A stretch of 64,000 bases of DNA from Oscillospiraceae bacterium (GTDB taxonomy: Bacteria; Bacillota; Clostridia; Oscillospirales; Ruminococcaceae): assembly GCA_017466885.1 (NCBI GenBank), contig JAFTTH010000009.1:146798-210797 (forward strand). Direction: 5' to 3'. Both the position numbers and the translations under genes were made by a program. Positions 57,712 through 64,000 of this stretch are shown piece by piece; position 1 is the first letter of the stretch; every line of letters starts with the position of its first letter. A model generated the notes under the pieces. The model was not told where the DNA came from. It saw only the letters and a list, made by a program, of their open reading frames with translations, and did not search any database.

Positions 57712-58707
57712 TTATTTTGACAAAATTCCCTCAAGTACCTCTGCCAGGGCCTCCCCTGCCTTATTGTGAGATTTGATAGAGGGATGCCACAAACCGCCGA
57801 CGCCATCTGTTTGGGAATTCATCAGGGGAAGACGGACAAAATGGATATTCTCCACCCCGGTCACCCCTTCTACCGCCGACTGGATGGCATCCAGGCCGTT
57901 TTCAGTGGCCAAACCGTAGCACCAAACAATATGAGCCTCCGGATTCTTTGCTGCAATCGTTTCGGAAAAGCTCTGCACCTTCTCAGCAAAAAATTCCTCC
58001 GGAACCTTGGAGGAAAAATCGTTTGTTCCAAGGTTGATGACCACAATATCCGGCTGGAACTGGGTAAAATCCCAAACATTCAGGTTTCGGAAATGATCGG
58101 TAAAGCCGTAAGCCAGGGGCAGGACGTTATTTTTGTTTCCGTCGCAGTCTTGGGCAAGCCCCCATCCCGACACCGCCACAACACTATAATCCGCCTTCAT
58201 CAGCTCGGCAGTTTTGGAGGCAAAGGTCTGGGTGCCGTCCTGGGTGGCAGAGGTATAGTCCTGATTGGGGTTGCTGGTCAGGTTGCCAAACCCTGCTGTC
58301 AGAGAATCTCCGATAAATTCGATCTTCAACTCCCGGTCGGCAGGACGCTCCACCAGATCCCCTATCACGCTGATTTCTGTCAAGCTACTCCGGGTAAACC
58401 GCGCCTCAGTCAGCTTGACCAGACGGACGGTATGGTCCCCTTGGGGGAGGTTTTCCGCAAGGACGAGCTTATTGGTTCCCCAAATCAATTCTTCCGTTTT
58501 GACCTTTTCTCCATCCACCCAAATTCCATAAAAGGATCGGTTTCCGGATGCCTTCTTTTCCTCCACCATCGCTGTGATCCCTGTTCCGTAGAAGTTGATC
58601 TCAAAACCGGTGCAGGAATGATCCCAAACAACCTCATCCTCCAAAATGCCGCTTCGTCCGAGGTACTTGATCCGTTCATCCTGCAGAGGGATCTCCTTTT
58701 GGGTCAT
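57712..58707 (-). CDS. SGNH/GDSL hydrolase, CE2-like carbohydrate esterase
   Basis: A 331-residue esterase. Residues 1-130 form a beta-sandwich (FYGTGITAMVEEKKASGNRS), followed by an SGNH domain with block I FIGDSLTAGFGNLT (Ser), block III VVINLGTNDFSSKVP (Asn) and block V GLWHPSIKSHNKAG (His). This two-domain order matches CE2 acetyl esterases that deacetylate plant polysaccharides. No signal peptide is visible, so it would act on imported oligosaccharides. Its start overlaps the stop of the DUF5696 gene by 4 bases, so both are coupled. Confidence 0.82.
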   Translation of the reverse strand: MTQKEIPLQDERIKYLGRSGILEDEVVWDHSCTGFEINFYGTGITAMVEEKKASGNRSFYGIWVDGEKVKTEELIWGTNKLVLAENLPQGDHTVRLVKLTEARFTRSSLTEISVIGDLVERPADRELKIEFIGDSLTAGFGNLTSNPNQDYTSATQDGTQTFASKTAELMKADYSVVAVSGWGLAQDCDGNKNNVLPLAYGFTDHFRNLNVWDFTQFQPDIVVINLGTNDFSSKVPEEFFAEKVQSFSETIAAKNPEAHIVWCYGLATENGLDAIQSAVEGVTGVENIHFVRLPLMNSQTDGVGGLWHPSIKSHNKAGEALAEVLEGILSK

Positions 58708-60704
58708 GCAGAAAAATTATCCTGATACCGCTCCGGGAGAGAGCCTTCCTTCAGCTCAGTCAGGGAAAACAAAGGAGCTTCTCCAAACTCCGCCGCACGC
58801 AGGAGACTTCCCTGATAATCCGTTGCGGTATTCAACGGCTCACCGCTATAGCTGATGCGGCCGTGAAGGACCATCTGAAGGAGGGGAATCTCCTCGGAAA
58901 ATCCGGTGTATCCCGATGCGGTATTGGGCAGACGGGTTGCCCCGGCGGCAAAAGAAAGCGCATAGCCGGCGGGTCGGTCAAACCAAAGATCAGTCTTTTC
59001 CGATGCCTCCGCATAAGCGGAAAGATATTTGTTTTTTGCAGTTTCCCGATCGGTTGGTGTGATCTGACGGAAAGAGGAGCGATGGCCATCCGAGGGGAGG
59101 ATATTCCCGCTGGCGGTATCAAAAAGGCCAACCGAGCGCTCTGCCGCTTTTTCTGCCGCACCGGTCAGCAGTCGGGCAAACACCGCCGATTTTGCAAGGT
59201 ACCAGGGATCGATCCGCTGCGATTTGGTAAAGGTGCTCCGCAGATATTCACTCTGTTCAAAAAAGCCGCCTGAAACATCCCGAACCGCATCGCCTTTTTG
59301 CGATACGCCGTTACCGGAGGCATAGAGATTCAGATAATCCACCGAGGGCAGGAAGGTCACGTTTTCCTGATTCTTTAGCAGCTGGGAAAATGCGGCCGAT
59401 CCGCCAAGCTTCCCTTCCGGACGGTCCAGGCTGGGCACCTTATCATAATCCGCGCCCTCCTGCCAGCCATCCAGCCGGACAGTAAGGTTTTGAATTCCTT
59501 CCCGGGTAAGGGACTGGGTAATCTTTGCCGCATCATCAAAGGAGATCAGGGGGGTTACCATTTCCACTGGAATGGCAATAAAGGTACCCTGCTCCCGCAC
59601 CGCCAGCAAAAGTTCCAGATAAAGATCGGTGGTCTGCGGCTTTGAGGGAAGCTGCTCCAGCTCCTCCCGCAGGACGGCCGCCATATCGGAATAATCGGCA
59701 TCCTTCCCCAGCATTTTCCAGGATAACCGGATCTGATTCACCTCAGCCAGGTGGGGGTTGATTACCTGCACTGTTCTTGCCGAGCCGGACATCTCCTGCA
59801 AAACGGCAGTATCGGTATTGCGGAGCGTCGCCGTTACATAAACTGCAGCCTTCTCTGTTTCCAGGCCAGCAGGTACCGCCGTTACCCGGCAGAGAGCCGC
59901 CCCTTCCCGAATCCGGGCCAAAAAGCTGCCCGACGGAGATTGGATCCCGAAAGCCGGGAGTGTCAGCTCCTGCTCTCTTGCAAGGGGCTTTGCAGACTGG
60001 GAATAAGCATCGTCCCGCCCGTAAACATATCCGATATATTTCCCGGCTGCCTGAACCGCAGAATCCTCTGTGATGGGGATCAGCGCTCCGCAGCCATCTG
60101 CAAGGACAATATCTCCCCCATCCAACGGGGAAGTTGCACCCATATAAGGGAGCAATGTGCATTCAGTCAACTGATTTGTTTTATATTCTTTGATCTGATC
60201 CACCGGAACAGAAACGGAAAGCTCCCCATCCTTGAGGGTAATCTCCATAGGGACCACAAAGCCCTCATAGGTAAAATCAAAGTCAAAGCGTATTCCATTG
60301 TCAATCAGGGAGTAGGTATAGGTCTTTGCCTGCACCGCTCCGACAAAATTATTGATATCCTCATAGCTCAGCTTATCGTTGACAAACCCGATAATCATCT
60401 GCGCCTGCATATTCAGCTGATAAAGGTTATTGGCTACCGGATCGGATTCCGGGTTCTCCGGGTTGGAGCGCAGGATCTCACCGGTCCGGGTATTCTCACA
60501 GTAAAACTGCGCGGTTGCAGGGTCGGCATAGAGAGATAACTCTCCGCTTTCCGCAACCTTTCTATATCCGGCTTCTCCGGAAAACTGCAATGTTGTATGC
60601 TCAATCTGTTCTTCCGCCACCTGCCCGGCACAGCCCGACAGGATCAAAAGCACCCCGGCCAGCACCATCGGGATCAGGCGGCCGTTCCATCTCCGTATAT
60701 TCAA
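58704..60704 (-). CDS. DUF5696-like lipoprotein
   Basis: A 666-residue lipoprotein. The signal sequence is PMVLAGVLLILSGC with the lipobox LSGC. An extended, probably beta-rich N-terminal half is followed by a possible TIM-barrel-like C-terminal half (TRLPNTASGYTGFSEEIPLL). The layout matches DUF5696 proteins that accompany sugar ABC transporters and beta-propeller proteins in Firmicutes. I infer that it has a glycan-binding or hydrolase-like role. The start is TTG at 60704 with AAGGAG 9 bases before it; no in-frame ATG lies before the signal peptide. It is coupled to the CE2-like gene. Confidence 0.75.
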   Translation of the reverse strand: MNIRRWNGRLIPMVLAGVLLILSGCAGQVAEEQIEHTTLQFSGEAGYRKVAESGELSLYADPATAQFYCENTRTGEILRSNPENPESDPVANNLYQLNMQAQMIIGFVNDKLSYEDINNFVGAVQAKTYTYSLIDNGIRFDFDFTYEGFVVPMEITLKDGELSVSVPVDQIKEYKTNQLTECTLLPYMGATSPLDGGDIVLADGCGALIPITEDSAVQAAGKYIGYVYGRDDAYSQSAKPLAREQELTLPAFGIQSPSGSFLARIREGAALCRVTAVPAGLETEKAAVYVTATLRNTDTAVLQEMSGSARTVQVINPHLAEVNQIRLSWKMLGKDADYSDMAAVLREELEQLPSKPQTTDLYLELLLAVREQGTFIAIPVEMVTPLISFDDAAKITQSLTREGIQNLTVRLDGWQEGADYDKVPSLDRPEGKLGGSAAFSQLLKNQENVTFLPSVDYLNLYASGNGVSQKGDAVRDVSGGFFEQSEYLRSTFTKSQRIDPWYLAKSAVFARLLTGAAEKAAERSVGLFDTASGNILPSDGHRSSFRQITPTDRETAKNKYLSAYAEASEKTDLWFDRPAGYALSFAAGATRLPNTASGYTGFSEEIPLLQMVLHGRISYSGEPLNTATDYQGSLLRAAEFGEAPLFSLTELKEGSLPERYQDNFSA

Positions 60705-60717
60705 TCAATTCATCTCC

Positions 60718-60965
60718 TTATTGCAGACGGAAGGAAAGCTCCCTACCCACCGTTTCCAGAAAACTGCCGAATTGTCCCACAAGACTATAGGCCAGCACGA
60801 ACAAGAAGCAGATAAAAAGAATAATCAGCAATTAAACGGATGGAACATATAGTAAAACGGATACGCGAGCTTCTGGTAATCCCAGCTGCCCGGGGATCGC
60901 AAAAACGTGATTGCCCGGCTCCCCGTATCCCGGAGGGCACGCATAAACAATCCCTTTGACGCCAT
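60718..60965 (-). pseudogene. Internally deleted YIP1-like membrane protein gene
   Basis: An ATG at 60965 opens 46 codons that end WDYQKLAYPFYYMFHPFN, then a TGA. The ending resembles the N-terminal cytoplasmic part of YIP1-family proteins found at this place in similar loci. Immediately afterwards, one frame over, an open stretch reads LIILFICFLFVLAYSLVG and ends ETVGRELSFRLQ at 60718. That looks like the final transmembrane helix and tail of the same protein. A middle segment of perhaps 150 codons is absent. I infer a deletion with a frameshift at about 60828. The 60705-61027 spacer holds nothing else. Confidence 0.55.
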
Positions 60966-61027
60966 GAAGGATCAATCCTTTCATTCCTGTGCGGTCCAGG
61001 CCTTTGCGCTGGCCGCCCTGCGGGTTT

Positions 61028-62533
61028 TTAGTGGTAGATCATCTTTACCTTCTGAGTGGAGAAGCCGAGCTTCCTGATGCAGAACCGAACCAAAAGCACA
61101 ACCAACGCCAATACAATTACGGCAACCGGAATAATCCAGATCAGGTTGGCCTTCAAATATTCTGTTCTCCAGTAGCGGAAAGCGGAAGAATAGTCATTCC
61201 GGCTTTGCGCTTGCAGGAAGCACTCCATCGCCTTTTCATATTCCCCGCGGGAGCTATAAATCCGGCCGATGTTCAGATGTGCCAGGCGGTAGCCGCTATT
61301 GAGATCCAGAACCTCCTCCCACAGAGTGAGGACTTCATCTTCGGTCAGCTCCTCGCTACCGTTCTGATAGTAACGGATTCCCTGACGGATCTGGCTCATA
61401 TATTCTGTCTGCTCAAAAACAGTCAGGCTGCATTTTTCCTTATCCATTACCACATAGTTCCCGCCGAATTTCTCCACGGCGACCGGGTTGACAAAAGCAC
61501 CCCGCTGATTTCCGTTTCCGCCGAAAATCGCAATGATATGGCACTCCTGGTCATACTGGAAGAGTCTGCCCCGCTCAAAGTCGAGAGCGGTGATAACGCC
61601 GTCCTCATCCACGTGGACATCTACCAGCTGGCTATCATAGGAGGTCTGCATATAGGTGGCCCGCTCCACGTCACCGAAGTTATTCATAGGATAGGAGGCA
61701 TCGTTGACGCGGTAATGAAGGACGTTATCCCCCATTGCATTGAGCTTTCGCACCTCATCGGTGGAGTTGGTATTGGCCTTTGTAACGGTATAAATAAAGT
61801 CACCGACAATATAAAGGTTGGAATATTCCACCGGAACGAAACGGATCATACTCTGCGCCGCTTCCCGGCTCAAAATCTGCTTCCAGATGCTGGCCGCCAG
61901 ATCGGAGGCGGAAAGCTGAACCTGGTTGGCACCGTAGAACCCGACAAAGTCGCCGTTTTTATCGTAGTTGACCAAGCCTTCAAACAAGCCGACGCAAAGC
62001 ACATAGCAGTTGCCCGCAGCATCAGCGGTGACCTTGGAGGGCTTATACTCCGTCAGATCCTCCAGCAGGAAGGAGTCGGGCTTGGTATAAATATGCTCTA
62101 CATTTCCTTCCATATCGCCCCGCAGGATAAATCCGCCCTGGTCGGCAACATAGAGGGTATCCTCCCGGATATAAATTCCCGTGGGGGTCACCAGCTCAAT
62201 GGGGTTTCCCTCCATATCCCGGAAAGAATCGATGGTACGAACCAAACGGTAAGACTGATCCAGAACGAGGATCTTCTTCTGAGTGCTGCTGATGATATAA
62301 AGCTCATCCTGATAGACAAACATATCCTCGCAACCGGTCAGATCTGTCCCGACAGCCTCAGCTTCGTATATTTCCTTAACGGTATGTCCCGCAAGGGAGG
62401 GGACGGATTCGCCCCAATAATCGTAAGTATACCCTTCATAGGGTGCAAGGAGTGCCGATGCCTGCCCGGTCAACAGCATAATTCCTGCCGCTGCCAGCGC
62501 CGCAATCCGCCATCCTTTCTTCATCAAACGCAT
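61028..62533 (-). CDS. Secreted beta-propeller (NHL-like) protein with TPR and C-terminal membrane anchor
   Basis: A 501-residue protein. The signal peptide (IAALAAAGIMLLTGQASA) is followed by repeated propeller blades, for example MFVYQDELYIISSTQKKILV, ITPTGIYIREDTLYVADQGG-like blades and VDVHVDEDGVITALDFERGR. A TPR-like pair follows (LAHLNIGRIYSSRGEYEKAM), and a C-terminal transmembrane helix (LIWIIPVAVIVLALVVLLV) with a basic tail. It is outside the cell, tethered, and conserved with DUF5696 and sugar ABC genes. Binding of a glycan or partner protein is inferred; no catalytic motif is seen. Confidence 0.7.
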   Translation of the reverse strand: MRLMKKGWRIAALAAAGIMLLTGQASALLAPYEGYTYDYWGESVPSLAGHTVKEIYEAEAVGTDLTGCEDMFVYQDELYIISSTQKKILVLDQSYRLVRTIDSFRDMEGNPIELVTPTGIYIREDTLYVADQGGFILRGDMEGNVEHIYTKPDSFLLEDLTEYKPSKVTADAAGNCYVLCVGLFEGLVNYDKNGDFVGFYGANQVQLSASDLAASIWKQILSREAAQSMIRFVPVEYSNLYIVGDFIYTVTKANTNSTDEVRKLNAMGDNVLHYRVNDASYPMNNFGDVERATYMQTSYDSQLVDVHVDEDGVITALDFERGRLFQYDQECHIIAIFGGNGNQRGAFVNPVAVEKFGGNYVVMDKEKCSLTVFEQTEYMSQIRQGIRYYQNGSEELTEDEVLTLWEEVLDLNSGYRLAHLNIGRIYSSRGEYEKAMECFLQAQSRNDYSSAFRYWRTEYLKANLIWIIPVAVIVLALVVLLVRFCIRKLGFSTQKVKMIYH

Positions 62534-62558
62534 CTGCCTTCTCTCCTTTCCTTTGGGA

Positions 62559-63407
62559 TTACTTGATTCCGGAGGTTGCCATCGTCTGCATAACGGACTT
62601 CTGGGAGAAGATGAAAACGACCACCGGAGGAATCAGCAGGAACAGCGCAACCGCCGCCGCAACACCGGCACGGGCGATACCGCTGGTCGCGATCTGACTC
62701 AGCGCAATGGGAAGGACCTTCATTTCCTCATTATAGATAAAGGTGGATCCGGTCTGGTTCCAAAGGGACTGGAAGGTCAGCAGAGTCAGAGTCAGCCACG
62801 CGGGCTTGACCATCGGCATTACGATGCTGAAGAACATCCGCCACTCCCCTGCTCCGTCAATCTTGGCGGCCTCCAGCAGAGAGTCGGGAATGAAGGCTTC
62901 CATAAACTGGCGCATCAGGAATACACCCATTGAGGAGGCCAACGCCGGCACAATAACCGCCCAATAGGTATTGAGCCAGCCGAGGTTTGCAATAATCAGG
63001 TACTGGGGGATGGCAAGGACCTCACCCCGGAAGAGCATCGCCCAAACGACCAGGTTCACAAAGAGGATCTTTCCGCCGAACTTATGCTTGGCCAAGGGAT
63101 AGGCCGCCAGGGAGGCGATGAAAATATATCCCACCGTTCCAACGATCGTGATAAAAAGGCTATTGAAAAGGTACCGCTCAAAGGGAACCCGGGTAGATTG
63201 CAGGAGGTTGACCATATCGCTGAAGTTATCCGTCGTGGGGGTGACAACATAGAACCGCGGCGGGAAAACAAACAGCTCGCTGAGCGGCTTGAAGGCATTG
63301 ATTACCGTCAAATACAGGGGCAGAACCATAAAGATACCGGTCAATCCCAAAAGGAGAATGACGAGGATATTTCCGCCAATCGACCGACTGACTTTTTTTG
63401 CTCTCAT
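62559..63407 (-). CDS. Carbohydrate ABC transporter permease (MalG/UgpE type)
   Basis: A 282-residue inner-membrane permease with six predicted helices. The EAA loop for the ATPase contact is EAFIPDSLLEAAKIDGAGEW followed by RMFFSIVMPMVKPAWLTL. The start MRAKKVSRSIGGNILVILLL has AAAGGAG upstream. It is the second permease of a CUT1-type sugar importer; the partner gene lies immediately upstream but is cut off. The binding protein is not in the window. Confidence 0.92.
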   Translation of the reverse strand: MRAKKVSRSIGGNILVILLLGLTGIFMVLPLYLTVINAFKPLSELFVFPPRFYVVTPTTDNFSDMVNLLQSTRVPFERYLFNSLFITIVGTVGYIFIASLAAYPLAKHKFGGKILFVNLVVWAMLFRGEVLAIPQYLIIANLGWLNTYWAVIVPALASSMGVFLMRQFMEAFIPDSLLEAAKIDGAGEWRMFFSIVMPMVKPAWLTLTLLTFQSLWNQTGSTFIYNEEMKVLPIALSQIATSGIARAGVAAAVALFLLIPPVVVFIFSQKSVMQTMATSGIK

Positions 63408-63432
63408 TAAAAACGCTCTCCTTTCTTTTGAA

Positions 63433-63545
63433 TCAGTCGGTTCCCCACTTGCTCATCACACGGTTGGTCAGATACCAGACCGCAAGCATCGCAAGGAAGA
63501 GGACGATTTGGATTGCACTGGCATAACCCATCTCAAAACGGGTCA
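63433..63545 (-). CDS. Carbohydrate ABC permease (MalF type), C-terminal fragment only
   Basis: Minus strand reads RFEMGYASAIQIVLFLAMLA, then VWYLTNRVMSKWGTD and stop at 63433, the typical last helix of a CUT1 MalF-type permease. It ends 26 bases before the MalG-type gene. Upstream of about 63545 the frame enters the sequence of an unrelated gene on the other strand and no further permease sequence follows. The rest of the gene is missing. Confidence 0.8.
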
Positions 63546-63904
63546 TGACCGATATGGCAACGGCACTCAAAGGCAAACCGATTTATCCCCGTATCCACAT
63601 TGAGGGAAATGATAAAGTATCTTATGCGGTATCCTGCCGTCACTGTACCGACCCTATCTGTGTCAAAAGCTGTATTGCCGGTGCAATCTCAAAATCGGAT
63701 GGCGTTGTGCGTGTGGACAAAAATAAGTGTGTCGGTTGCCTTACCTGTGTATTGGTATGTCCTTACGGATCCCTCGCTCCCGATGAAAGCGGTGTGATGC
63801 AGAAGTGTGAACTTTGCCTGCAGAACACCTGCGGAGAGCCTGCTTGCGTAAAAGGATGCCCCAACAGAGCAATTGTTTATGAAGAACGAGGTGAGTACGA
63901 ATGA
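63545..63904 (+). CDS. 4Fe-4S dicluster ferredoxin-like protein, 5' end missing
   Basis: A recognisable sequence of up to 119 residues. After a possible junction, it reads GKPIYPRIHIEGNDKVSYAV, then SCRHCTDPICVKSCIAGAIS, DKNKCVGCLTCVLVCPYGSL and CELCLQNTCGEPACVKGCPN, giving several [4Fe-4S] cluster motifs as in HycB/DMSO reductase B-type proteins. A normal protein of this kind would have a further N-terminal CxxC motif region, absent here. The ATG at 63551 lies at the junction and no ribosome site precedes it. It ends overlapping the next gene (ATGA). Confidence 0.75.
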   Translation: MTDMATALKGKPIYPRIHIEGNDKVSYAVSCRHCTDPICVKSCIAGAISKSDGVVRVDKNKCVGCLTCVLVCPYGSLAPDESGVMQKCELCLQNTCGEPACVKGCPNRAIVYEERGEYE

Positions 63905-64000
63905 AGCAGTATGTTGTTATAGGTAACGGTGTGGCTGCTGTTGGTTGTATCGAGGGCATCCGCAGTGTGGATAAAGACAGCAAAATCACAGTTGTTTCCG
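63901..64000 (+). CDS. FAD/NAD(P)-dependent oxidoreductase, N-terminal part
   Basis: Starts at ATG 63901, overlapping the ferredoxin stop, with a GAGGTG ribosome site. The first 33 residues MKQYVVIGNGVAAVGCIEGI ... KITVVS show the GxGxxxxG dinucleotide-binding fold of pyridine nucleotide-disulphide reductase-like enzymes. It continues beyond the window. With the ferredoxin it suggests an electron-transfer complex. Confidence 0.8.
   Translation, partial: MKQYVVIGNGVAAVGCIEGIRSVDKDSKITVVS

Noticed and set aside
1..64000. CRISPR arrays, transposases, rRNA and tRNA genes
   Set aside because: I looked for regularly spaced repeats, IS-like terminal repeats with transposase frames, and T-loop GGTTCRANYCC patterns and found none convincing.

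Overview
The window looks like a moderately GC-rich chromosome segment of a Gram-positive anaerobe of the class Clostridia (Firmicutes), probably an Oscillospiraceae-like gut bacterium. The clues are an IspH-ribosomal protein S1 fusion behind cmk and plsC, a dgt-dnaG-rpoD cluster, a multi-subunit NAD-linked [FeFe]-hydrogenase operon, split transketolase subunits, Na+-pump decarboxylase subunits, many lipoproteins, strong AGGAGG ribosome binding sites, and sigma-A promoters with 17-base spacers. Nothing in the sequence names a species. I found no rRNA, tRNA, insertion sequence or CRISPR array.

Layout. 1-2.4 kb: sugar isomerase (cut by the window edge) and FGGY kinase behind a promoter with a perfect palindromic operator. 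2.6-11.4 kb: housekeeping genes on the plus strand (rpmE, YigZ-like, dgt, dnaG, rpoD, Rrf2 regulator, polysaccharide deacetylase, peptide-binding lipoprotein, TtcA-like). 11.5-12.0 kb: a transcribed-looking minus-strand unit with no normal gene. 12.2-13.3 kb: a DUF1292 gene, a 6S-RNA-like element and a YpsA-like gene. 13.3-15.8 kb: ECF sigma module 1. 15.8-21 kb: ispH-rpsA, plsC, cmk and a Na/Pi transporter. 21.3-24.5 kb: HAD and GDPD hydrolases and a YifB/ComM ATPase. 24.5-27.2 kb: an amino-acid ABC transporter whose binding protein appears circularly permuted. 27.4-30.3 kb: SDR, lytic transglycosylase and M18 aminopeptidase. 30.4-39.4 kb: minus-strand genes (flavoprotein, RpiR regulator, MFS, oadB/oadG-like, pgsA, rimO, recX, recA). 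39.6-45.1 kb: folK, ECF modules 2 and 3, and an orphan GH-like gene between them. 45.2-49 kb: D,D-carboxypeptidase, HAD phosphatase and split transketolase. 49.1-54.2 kb: five-gene hydrogenase operon. 54.4-63.5 kb: DUF1653, a GmhB-like phosphatase, aldose epimerase, ROK regulator, then a carbohydrate locus (CE2-like esterase, DUF5696 lipoprotein, a deleted YIP1-like gene, beta-propeller protein and sugar ABC permeases). At about 63.55 kb the permease gene breaks off abruptly against an unrelated ferredoxin/flavoprotein operon on the other strand.

How the genes work together. Three paralogous signalling modules each pair an ECF sigma factor with a translationally coupled single-pass membrane protein. 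Each has a shared promoter-like motif and a 7-bp hairpin just before the sigma start site. The hydrogenase operon would reoxidise NADH and ferredoxin, and the carbohydrate genes at both ends suggest glycan foraging. The strongest oddities are the permuted binding protein, the three-copy sigma modules, the geneless transcription unit at 11.5-12.0 kb, a probable AUC start codon on the transglycosylase gene, and the abrupt junction near 63.55 kb.
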